From Planctomycetota bacterium (lineage in GTDB: Bacteria > Planctomycetota > Phycisphaerae > WQYP01): 5,042 nucleotides of DNA. The DNA lies in NCBI GenBank assembly GCA_021795535.1, contig JAJYPG010000147.1:1-5042 (forward strand), written 5' to 3'. Positions 1-4,887 of the stretch are shown in pieces; positions within the stretch are counted from its first letter, which is position 1; each line of letters begins with the position of its first letter. Below the pieces are notes generated by a model, which saw only the letters and a list, made by a program, of their open reading frames with translations, had not been told where the DNA came from and did no database searches. A program made the position numbers and the translations under genes.

Positions 1-31
1 ATCTGCTGTGCTACCGTTACACCATCCCCCA
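1..31 (-). tRNA. tRNA-Gln (probable), 5' half, cut by window edge
   Basis: Read on the minus strand from base 31 down to base 1, the sequence fits the 5' half of a tRNA exactly. There is a 7-base acceptor strand (U then GGGGGA), the two linker bases UG, a D-stem GUGU pairing with GCAC around the loop AACGGUA (with the conserved GG), one base A26, the 5' anticodon stem GCAGA, and U32. The window ends just before U33 and the anticodon, so the identity is inferred: an unpaired-type U at position 1 and the AUGGUGUAACGGUAGCACAGCAGA pattern are typical of bacterial tRNA-Gln. The 3' half lies outside the window. It lies downstream of ppk2 on the same strand, 99 bases after that gene's stop, probably with its own promoter. 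Confidence 0.85.
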
Positions 32-64
32 AACGAGATAATCACCATATCGTTCGAGCCATAC

Positions 65-94
65 ACTTTATCCCAAACGACCGGCCATGGTCAA
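65..94 (-). promoter_or_regulatory. Candidate promoter of the tRNA gene
   Basis: On the minus strand a -35-like TTGACC (89-94) is followed after 18 bases by a -10-like TAAAGT (65-70, four of six consensus bases). Transcription would start near base 58, about 27 bases before the mature tRNA 5' end, a normal leader for RNase P processing. The -35 box overlaps an imperfect inverted repeat GACC-atggcc-GGTC. The match is only moderate, so this is a suggestion. Confidence 0.35.
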
Positions 95-130
95 ACGGTC
101 CGGAAAATCCCCGCCACCATGGCGCCGATG

Positions 131-967
131 CTAATGCGGATGTTTTATCGCCGCGTGATATTCCCGGCGAATTTGCTTGATATTCACGGTGGGGGAGGGA
201 AACGACATCTTCAAGGCCTTGAGATGTTCCACCACAATGTTTCCCACCGCCAGGTTGCGAAACCATTTGTGGTCCGATGGAATAATATACCAGGGCGCCT
301 GCCCGGTGCTGCAACGGGATAACGCTTCCTCATAGGCCTTCATATAATCATCCCAGAAAGGTCGCTCCTTGTAGTCCGCGTCGCTTATTTTCCACCGCCT
401 TGCCGGATTGTCCAGCCGATCACGAAATCTTTTCAACTGTTCTTTTCTGGAAATATGCAGATAGAACTTAATAATATGAACGCCGGAATCAGCCAACTCT
501 TTTTCAAAACCGTTAATGGCATCGTAACGGCGCGACCAGACTTCTTTGGGCACCAGATTATGCACCCGTGCAATAAGCACATCTTCATAATGTGAACGGT
601 TGAAAACAACGATTTCGCCCCGCGTTGGTGCCTCCCGATGGATACGCCAGAGAAAGTCGTGGCTTAATTCTTCCGCTGATGGCTGCTTAAACCCAACCAC
701 CCGGCAACCCTGCGGGTTCATGGCTCCAAGAACATGGTTAATCGTCCCATCTTTGCCACCGGCATCCATGCCCTGCAAACAGATCAGAAGTGACCGGCGG
801 CGATCGGCGTACAGCAACTCCTGAAGTTCCCATAGTTTTTGCCGGTAATGTTCAATTTCGTCCGCAGCCTCCTTGTGGCTGCTGTGGTGGCCCGTAAAAG
901 CGGAATCAATATCAGCAAGTTTCACTTTGCCACCGGGCTTTATTCGAAAATGTTTTTCATAATTCAT
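131..967 (-). CDS. ppk2: PPK2-family polyphosphate kinase (polyphosphate:nucleotide phosphotransferase)
   Basis: A 278-residue cytoplasmic enzyme of the PPK2 family, which transfers phosphate between polyphosphate and nucleotides, usually making nucleoside di- or triphosphates from polyphosphate. Visible motifs are the Walker A loop GMDAGGKDG (residues 66-74), the Walker B-like block EIVVFNRSHYEDV (118-130), and a lid region rich in basic residues (174-193, RKEQLKRFRDRLDNPARR) followed by WKISDADY. The FNRSHYEDV form and the length of roughly 270-280 residues fit the single-domain branch (class III-like, often using AMP and ADP). The exact substrate cannot be read from sequence. The ATG at 967 is preceded by a strong Shine-Dalgarno AAGGAG (977-982) at 9 bases, which fixes the start; the stop is TAG at 131-133. 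The gene is divergent from the STAS gene and is followed by the tRNA. It appears intact. Confidence 0.95.
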   Translation of the reverse strand: MNYEKHFRIKPGGKVKLADIDSAFTGHHSSHKEAADEIEHYRQKLWELQELLYADRRRSLLICLQGMDAGGKDGTINHVLGAMNPQGCRVVGFKQPSAEELSHDFLWRIHREAPTRGEIVVFNRSHYEDVLIARVHNLVPKEVWSRRYDAINGFEKELADSGVHIIKFYLHISRKEQLKRFRDRLDNPARRWKISDADYKERPFWDDYMKAYEEALSRCSTGQAPWYIIPSDHKWFRNLAVGNIVVEHLKALKMSFPSPTVNIKQIRREYHAAIKHPH

Positions 968-1014
968 CTTAAATATCTCCTTGTTGGGGCCATCCTGATG
1001 TCGCGTTGGCGTCT

Positions 1015-1045
1015 ATTGTATCCAGTAAAGTCTCACCAGACGCAA
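1015..1045 (-). promoter_or_regulatory. Candidate ppk2 promoter
   Basis: On the minus strand TACAAT (1015-1020) matches five of six bases of the -10 consensus. It would place the transcription start about 40 bases before the ppk2 ATG. The best -35-like element is TTGCGT (1040-1045) at a long 19-base spacing, so the promoter would be weak or need an activator. Confidence 0.35.
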
Positions 1046-1055
1046 TTTCCGATGA

Positions 1056-1083
1056 TTGACATACTGTGATAATGTTTTATTAT
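1056..1083 (+). promoter_or_regulatory. Near-consensus sigma70 promoter for the STAS gene
   Basis: A perfect -35 TTGACA (1056-1061), a 16-base spacer and a -10 TATTAT (1078-1083, five of six) give a transcription start near base 1090. The only rightward gene downstream is the STAS gene, which leaves a leader of about 140 bases. This is the best two-box promoter in the window. Confidence 0.6.
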
Positions 1084-1127
1084 AGCTTGGTAAGGAAAGG
1101 GCTGCGGACGACGGTTGATACCCATTT

Positions 1128-1152
1128 CCGGGGCGCATACCCGGTTTTTTTT
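1128..1152 (+). terminator. Terminator-like hairpin with T8 tract in the STAS leader (possible attenuator)
   Basis: The stem CCGGG (1128-1132) pairs with CCCGG (1140-1144) around a 7-base loop, and eight T's follow immediately (1145-1152). This is the layout of an intrinsic terminator, though the stem is only 5 bp. It lies between the promoter at 1056-1083 and the STAS start at 1232, with no rightward gene upstream to terminate, so attenuation of the leader is the simplest reading. GGAAAGGG (1094-1101) can pair with CCCATTTCC (1121-1129, one bulged A), which would take the first two bases of the terminator stem. Confidence 0.45.
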
Positions 1153-1219
1153 CCGTCCCATTCCTGATTCATTCCGCTTTGGCGGTTGAATGGTTTTTTG
1201 GTGCTCTATGACTTTATCC

Positions 1220-1223
1220 GGAG
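1220..1223 (+). promoter_or_regulatory. Shine-Dalgarno site that sets the STAS start
   Basis: GGAG lies 8 bases before the ATG at 1232. The longer alternatives at ATG 1190 and 1208 have no comparable site, and they would add residues (MVFWCSMTLSGDSA) that precede the domain's first strand. The 1232 start is therefore preferred. Confidence 0.7.
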
Positions 1224-1231
1224 ATTCCGCC

Positions 1232-1615
1232 ATGCAACAGGACGCCGCTCGGTTAAAAATAACCCGCGATGGCGAGATTGTGCTGGTTGAGTTCACATCC
1301 CGCCGGATACTTGACGAAGCCAATATTGCCGAAATAGGAGACGAACTGGCCTCACTGGTGGAAAGTGGCTATCGTCCTAAAATAGTAATTTCCTTTGCCG
1401 GGGTGGACCATTTATCTTCCGCCGCCCTCGGAACGCTCATCACTGTCAACAACAAAGTTCGCAATCGCGATGGTCAATTGCGGTTATGTGACATCAATCC
1501 ACAGATATTTGAGGTCTTTCTGATCACAAAACTTAATAAGTTGTTTCAGATTTATCCGAATATAAAGGAAGCGAAGGAAAGCGTGCAGCCCAAGGACCGG
1601 TCGCCTTTAGATTAA
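1232..1615 (+). CDS. STAS-domain anti-sigma factor antagonist (SpoIIAA/RsbV-like)
   Basis: A 127-residue single-domain cytoplasmic protein of the STAS family. In this family the unphosphorylated antagonist binds an anti-sigma kinase and frees the sigma factor; phosphorylation on serine switches it off. The domain fills residues about 7-118. It has a first strand ITRDGEIVLVEF, a strand KIVISFAGVDHL (50-61), the phosphorylation loop SSAALGTL (62-69), then RDGQLRLCDI and the C-terminal helix region ending KLNKLFQIY. The usual Asp-Ser-Ser/Thr-Gly-Leu is replaced by SSAAL, so Ser63 (or Ser62) is the likely acceptor. This variant is common among STAS proteins as I recall them. The start at 1232 is chosen for its Shine-Dalgarno site; a start at 1190 would add 14 residues. 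The HATPase gene 143 bases downstream is its likely partner. A role in another STAS-regulated pathway, such as exopolysaccharide control, is possible. Confidence 0.88.
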   Translation: MQQDAARLKITRDGEIVLVEFTSRRILDEANIAEIGDELASLVESGYRPKIVISFAGVDHLSSAALGTLITVNNKVRNRDGQLRLCDINPQIFEVFLITKLNKLFQIYPNIKEAKESVQPKDRSPLD

Positions 1616-1644
1616 ATTGCGATCTTCTCTTCCCGCACGCACGG

Positions 1645-1650
1645 TATAAT
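1645..1650 (+). promoter_or_regulatory. TATAAT box upstream of the anti-sigma gene
   Basis: A perfect -10 hexamer lies 30 bases after the STAS stop. No good -35 box is seen at 16-18 bases (the 17-base position reads ATCTTC). Transcription would start near 1657, giving the HATPase gene its own leader of about 100 bases. It may be a weak or activated internal promoter, or chance. Confidence 0.35.
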
Positions 1651-1663
1651 TAAATGCGCTTAG

Positions 1664-1676
1664 GGACATGATGTCC
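1664..1676. repeat. 13-base palindrome GGACATgATGTCC
   Basis: A perfect 6+1+6 inverted repeat lies just downstream of the predicted start from the TATAAT box at 1645. The centre is a single base, so it is better suited to a dimeric DNA-binding protein than to an RNA hairpin. An operator is an inference from position only. Confidence 0.3.
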
Positions 1677-1711
1677 GCCGCGCTGGCTGAAAAAAGGGAA
1701 CGGACGCCCCG

Positions 1712-1725
1712 CCGCTTTACAGCGG
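1712..1725 (+). other. Hairpin CCGCT-ttac-AGCGG in the anti-sigma gene leader
   Basis: A perfect 5-bp stem with a tetraloop lies 33 bases before the ATG at 1759. No T tract follows, so it is not a standard terminator. It could shape the leader or end the STAS transcript with help from Rho; the role is unknown. Confidence 0.3.
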
Positions 1726-1758
1726 TATGCTCGTGTAATTTCACGTATTGGGCGTGCT

Positions 1759-2292
1759 ATGCGACAGATGCAGATTAAGGCTGATGCGAATCATTCCCCA
1801 AATTCCTCGGGATCGTACCGGGCGATTCGTCCGGGCGACTCCAGGGGGTCTCATACGTTCTGGTTCAAGCTTGAACTGCCCAGCGATGTGAACCGTGCTG
1901 CGGAACTTGAAGAAAAAATTCTCTGCCAGTGTCAACAGTTAGCCTATACCGATCGTGATCTTTTCGCTCTTAAACTCGCCATTGAAGAAGCCTTTGCCAA
2001 CGCCGTCAAACATGGCAATAAACTTGACCCTCACAAAGTCGTTCATGTGAAATACCGCATCACACCACGCCGTGTGGATGTTGTGATAGAAGATGAAGGT
2101 CGCGGCTTTAATCCCGCATCTTTGCCTGATCCCACCACGGAATGTAATCTTCAACAGGCCGGTGGGCGCGGATTGCTGCTCATGCGGGCGTTTATGAACA
2201 ATGTGGTCTTCAATACATCAGGTAATGCCGTTACCCTGACCAAATTCAATGAAAGCCCGCGCCGTACCACGCGAAAGGTCGCCTTCGGCTGA
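1759..2292 (+). CDS. HATPase anti-sigma factor / serine kinase (RsbW/SpoIIAB-like)
   Basis: A 177-residue protein with a GHKL ATPase domain of the anti-sigma type (HATPase_c_2). Such proteins hold a sigma factor inactive and phosphorylate their STAS antagonist with ATP. Motifs in order are the N box EEAFANAVKHGN (76-87, with E77 and N81 in the catalytic/Mg positions), the G1 box EDEGRGFN (111-118) and the G2 box GGRGLLLMR (135-143). The family core starts near residue 33; the first 30 residues (polar, Ser/Pro/Arg-rich) look disordered and are longer than in SpoIIAB. No clear Shine-Dalgarno site precedes either ATG (1759 or 1768), so the exact start is uncertain by a few codons. The STAS gene lies immediately upstream and is the probable partner. 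No sigma factor gene is in view, so the target is unknown, and the protein could bind a different partner. Confidence 0.9.
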   Translation: MRQMQIKADANHSPNSSGSYRAIRPGDSRGSHTFWFKLELPSDVNRAAELEEKILCQCQQLAYTDRDLFALKLAIEEAFANAVKHGNKLDPHKVVHVKYRITPRRVDVVIEDEGRGFNPASLPDPTTECNLQQAGGRGLLLMRAFMNNVVFNTSGNAVTLTKFNESPRRTTRKVAFG

Positions 2293-2558
2293 TTTGGACG
2301 AAAAAAATATTAAAAAGACTTTTCCCCGCGATTAAATCGTCAGCTACCCGCGCAATACTCATGAACCGCCCATGACAGCCATGGACTATGCGCCAATCCA
2401 CCGAAGATGGTCCCGTGCTTAAACCGAATCGTCACGCCAAAGCCCGGAGTAACGCGAACGCCCCGGACACCCCTTGTCTATGGTGCCTATGGTCCATGAA
2501 GAAAGGTTCGTATCCTAAATTGTGTTGTGACGGAGAAGCTTTCTGATATAATGAAGTC
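2293..2558. other. Intergenic gap without a convincing gene
   Basis: These 266 bases contain only short reading frames (16 to 30 codons, no Shine-Dalgarno sites, no recognisable product). An A-rich stretch follows the anti-sigma stop, but there is no good intrinsic terminator. CATGGAC (2380-2386) is complementary to GTCCATG (2492-2498), and CTATGGT occurs twice nine bases apart near 2478-2493. Neither is strong evidence of an RNA gene. The right end holds the promoter of the next gene. Confidence 0.5.
2523..2552 (+). promoter_or_regulatory. Extended -10 promoter abutting the GDPD start
   Basis: TGATATAAT (2544-2552) is a perfect extended -10 element (TG, one base, TATAAT). A partial -35 TTGTGA (2523-2528, four of six) lies 18 bases upstream of TATAAT. 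The expected transcription start, six to seven bases past the -10, falls on or next to the ATG at 2559, which implies a leaderless or nearly leaderless mRNA. Confidence 0.55.
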
Positions 2559-3278
2559 ATGGCAAACGCCTCTCTGATGGGAATTGCCCATCGTGGAGCA
2601 TCCGCTTACGCCCCGGAAAATACTGTCGCCGCTTTTGACGAAGCCATTCGGCTCGGAGCCGTCGCCGTTGAGTTTGACGTGCGTTTGACTGCTGATGGCA
2701 TTCCGGTAGTGTTGCATGATGAAACAGTGGATCGCACCACGAACGGGCATGGTCGTGTGAATGAATTAACACGCCTTGAGCTGATACGGATGGATGCCGG
2801 CTCATGGAAAAATCCGCGGTTTGCGGGAACGCGCATTCCCACGCTGACGGAAGCTCTGGCCGCCATTGACGATATGGCGGTACCGATCCTGGAATTGAAA
2901 CAGGCGATTTCTCCGGAAATTCTGGCGGAAGCGCTATCGGAATTTGGTGTGTTGGATCGGGCGATAATTTTAAGTTTTGACGCCGCCACATTGCTTGCCC
3001 AACGTCGCGTCATGCCTCATCTGCGGATCGGGTTGCTCTCCGAAAGATGGGCCAGGAATTTACCTGAACTTTGCACGCGGCTTAAGGCGGATATTTTGGC
3101 GATGGATACTGGTATTGTTTCACTGGAGCGCGTGGGCCAGGCGCGACATGCCGAATTGGATGTTTGGGCCTATACGGTCAATGATGCCGGTACCATCGCG
3201 GGCTGTGCGGCGATGGGGGTGCGGGGAATAATTACCGACTATCCCGACTTGATTCGTTCGCGGGTAAGTCACTCTTAA
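2559..3278 (+). CDS. Glycerophosphodiester phosphodiesterase, cytoplasmic (UgpQ-like)
   Basis: A 239-residue enzyme of the GDPD family, which hydrolyses glycerophosphodiesters from phospholipid turnover to glycerol-3-phosphate and an alcohol. The TIM-barrel signatures are all present: the HRG motif (H11, R12) followed by APENT; the metal-binding E38 and D40 in VEFDVRLTADG; the catalytic H53 in VVLHDETVDRTTNG; E112 and K114 in PILELKQ; and the C-terminal VWAYTVND and GVRGIITDYPDL blocks. There is no signal peptide or membrane segment, so it should act in the cytosol. Length is normal for the short UgpQ-type branch. Two starts are possible, 2559 and 2577 (Met7); neither has a Shine-Dalgarno site, and the promoter position favours 2559. 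No transporter or glycerol-phosphate gene is beside it, so the substrate is open. The next gene, rho, is 183 bases away. Confidence 0.93.
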   Translation: MANASLMGIAHRGASAYAPENTVAAFDEAIRLGAVAVEFDVRLTADGIPVVLHDETVDRTTNGHGRVNELTRLELIRMDAGSWKNPRFAGTRIPTLTEALAAIDDMAVPILELKQAISPEILAEALSEFGVLDRAIILSFDAATLLAQRRVMPHLRIGLLSERWARNLPELCTRLKADILAMDTGIVSLERVGQARHAELDVWAYTVNDAGTIAGCAAMGVRGIITDYPDLIRSRVSHS

Positions 3279-3351
3279 AGGTCTATTTCCGTTGTGGTGT
3301 ACAACCGCTTGAAAAATAACGTAGGGATCAGAAGAAATGCTGTGGTTGTTT

Positions 3352-3363
3352 TTGCCATGGCAA
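3352..3363. repeat. 12-base palindrome TTGCCATGGCAA upstream of rho
   Basis: A perfect 12-base palindrome lies in the gap between the GDPD gene and rho, about 99 bases before the rho start. A protein-binding site is possible, but one such palindrome is expected by chance in a window of this size. Confidence 0.2.
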
Positions 3364-3421
3364 GGTTAACAGGTATGGAAATCCACGGGTTGGCCGTCGG
3401 ATAATCAATGGATATTTTTTT

Positions 3422-3440
3422 ATCAGTCCAGGTGACTGAT
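3422..3440 (+). other. Perfect hairpin in the rho leader
   Basis: ATCAGTC (3422-3428) and GACTGAT (3434-3440) form a 7-bp stem with the 5-base loop CAGGT. It ends 13 bases before the GAGG (3454-3457) of rho and is preceded, not followed, by seven T's, so it is not a rightward terminator. rho genes are known to be autoregulated through their leaders in some bacteria; a role here is an inference. Confidence 0.35.
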
Positions 3441-3461
3441 GGTTTCACTTAGCGAGGCAAC

Positions 3462-4832
3462 GTGTCAGAAAATCAGGTAACGGGTTTGCTCGAAATAACC
3501 GACAAGGGACAGGGGTTTTTGCGCCTTGAATCGCGAAAATTCAAGCCCGTCCCGGCCGATCCCACAATTACGCCGGAAATAATTGCCCGCGATCATCTTC
3601 GTCCGGGGCTTATGCTTTCCGTGAATGTTAAGCCCAACGGCCGCGCTCCAGGCCCGCAGGTGACGGATATTCTCAGCGTAAATGGCAAGACGCTGGAGGA
3701 ATACTGGCAAATGCCCGCATTTGCAGATTTGACGGTTATAGACCCGCGCGAACGGCTCAAACTTGAAACGCCGGACGGGCCAATATCCATGCGGATTATG
3801 GATCTGCTCACCCCCATTGGCCGCGGCCAGCGCGGTCTGATTGTCGCTCCGCCAAAAACGGGAAAAACAACACTGCTTAAACAAATAGCCGAAGCCACAC
3901 TGATCAACCATCCGGATATGAAGGTGTTTATCCTTCTGGTGGATGAACGGCCAGAAGAAGTGACGGATTTTCGCCGCACACTCAATGCGGAGGTTTGGGC
4001 CAGTAACAATGATGAGGATGTCCTTTCCCATGTGCGCGCCGCGCGCAGCGTGATTGAACGCGCTAGGCGGATGGTTGAATTCGGCCACCATGTCATGGTT
4101 GTGCTTGATTCCCTTACCCGTTTGGGCCGGGCCTTCAATCACTTTGTCGGCAGTTCCGGCCGGACCATGACCGGTGGTGTTGATTCCGGCGCACTGGTTG
4201 AACCGCGGGCCATGTTTGGGTCTGCCCGCAACATTGAACATGGCGGATCACTTACCATTATCGCCTCATGTCTGATTGAAACCGGCAGCAAAATGGATGA
4301 CCTGATATTTCAGGAATTCAAAGGGACCGGCAATATGGAGCTGGTACTTTCCCGGAAGCTCTCGGACCGGCGCGTCTGGCCCGCCATAGACCTGCCGGCC
4401 TCCGGCACACGTAAAGAAGAATTATTGCTCGGGGTGACACACGCCTATAAATCCGGCATGTTACGCCGCGATCTGATCGGACGCGATCCCGTGTCCGCAA
4501 TGGATGTGCTGGTCAAGGCCCTGGGGAAGTACAAGACGAATGCACAATTCTGGGACAGTCTGGCGGCCCCCGCCAATCTGCCTGCTCGGGCAACGCCAGC
4601 CGTGCCGCCAACGCCGACCAATGGCTCTGTTTACGCCGCTCCAGTTCCTGCTGCGGTATTGCCGGTTGTGTCCGCACCAATCGCGCCGTCAGCCGATCTT
4701 TCAGACAGCCCCACCGTCGGAGTGGCTCGTCCGATGCGCACTGGCCATGGCGGACGTGGACGATCGGGCCGCGGGCGCGATCATCGTGGCGGGCGGGGCA
4801 GTCGGGGTGCCACGAGTCGGCAGCGACGCTGA
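3462..4832 (+). CDS. rho: Transcription termination factor Rho, without N-terminal domain, with RG-rich C-terminal tail
   Basis: The 456-residue hexameric RNA helicase that ends transcription. The start is GTG, 4 bases after GAGG; an in-frame TAG at 3450-3452 rules out an earlier start. The protein begins at the cold-shock-like RNA-binding domain (about 6-75), so the N-terminal helical domain (E. coli residues 1-47) is absent. In that domain GQGFLR replaces the usual GFGFLR. The motor is complete: Walker A APPKTGKT (129-136), catalytic E162 in VDERPEEVTDF, Walker B VMVVLD (D216), Q-loop SSGRTMTGGVD (231-241), R-loop ETGSK (K277), FKGTGNMEL, and arginine finger R317 in SGTRKEELL. Residues matching the bicyclomycin pocket (D161, R163, S217, K287, and L159 rather than Met) are present, so sensitivity is predicted. 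From about 370 the protein runs into a Pro/Ala-rich linker, then residues 426-456 hold 11 Arg and 10 Gly. Identity is certain; the tail's role is not known. Confidence 0.97.
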   Translation: MSENQVTGLLEITDKGQGFLRLESRKFKPVPADPTITPEIIARDHLRPGLMLSVNVKPNGRAPGPQVTDILSVNGKTLEEYWQMPAFADLTVIDPRERLKLETPDGPISMRIMDLLTPIGRGQRGLIVAPPKTGKTTLLKQIAEATLINHPDMKVFILLVDERPEEVTDFRRTLNAEVWASNNDEDVLSHVRAARSVIERARRMVEFGHHVMVVLDSLTRLGRAFNHFVGSSGRTMTGGVDSGALVEPRAMFGSARNIEHGGSLTIIASCLIETGSKMDDLIFQEFKGTGNMELVLSRKLSDRRVWPAIDLPASGTRKEELLLGVTHAYKSGMLRRDLIGRDPVSAMDVLVKALGKYKTNAQFWDSLAAPANLPARATPAVPPTPTNGSVYAAPVPAAVLPVVSAPIAPSADLSDSPTVGVARPMRTGHGGRGRSGRGRDHRGGRGSRGATSRQRR

Positions 4833-4839
4833 TTGCCCG

Positions 4840-4882
4840 CGTGGCCTTTGCGCCCACGAAACGGGCGATGGCAAAAATCGCC
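4840..4882. terminator. Two weak hairpins between convergent genes
   Basis: In the 55-base gap after rho, CGTGG (4840-4844) can pair with CCACG (4854-4858), and GGCGAT (4864-4869) with ATCGCC (4877-4882). Neither is followed by a T tract on the plus strand. They could block transcript ends or help termination of both convergent genes, but neither is a standard intrinsic terminator. Confidence 0.25.
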
Positions 4883-4887
4883 GCTTA

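Noticed and set aside
104..124. Hairpin CGCCA-TGG-TGGCG after the ppk2 stop on the minus strand
   Set aside because: The stem is 5 bp, and the only T tract is four bases long and four bases away; too weak to call a terminator.
1671..1778. Short plus-strand reading frame of about 35 codons starting ATG TCC GCC between the STAS and anti-sigma genes
   Set aside because: It overlaps the start of the anti-sigma gene in another frame, lacks a clear ribosome site and has no recognisable composition or motif.
2406..2498. 30-codon frame ending VYGAYGP in the gap before the GDPD gene
   Set aside because: There is no Shine-Dalgarno site, no family resemblance, and this length is easily open by chance.
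3291..3305. GTTGT-ggtgt-ACAAC inverted repeat after the GDPD stop
   Set aside because: It has a short AT-containing stem and no T tract, so it is not a convincing terminator or operator.
3465..4241. Long minus-strand open frame (258 codons) opposite rho
   Set aside because: It lies entirely antisense to rho, whose motifs are all intact. The His/Cys-rich translation has no domain, so it is a shadow of rho codon bias.
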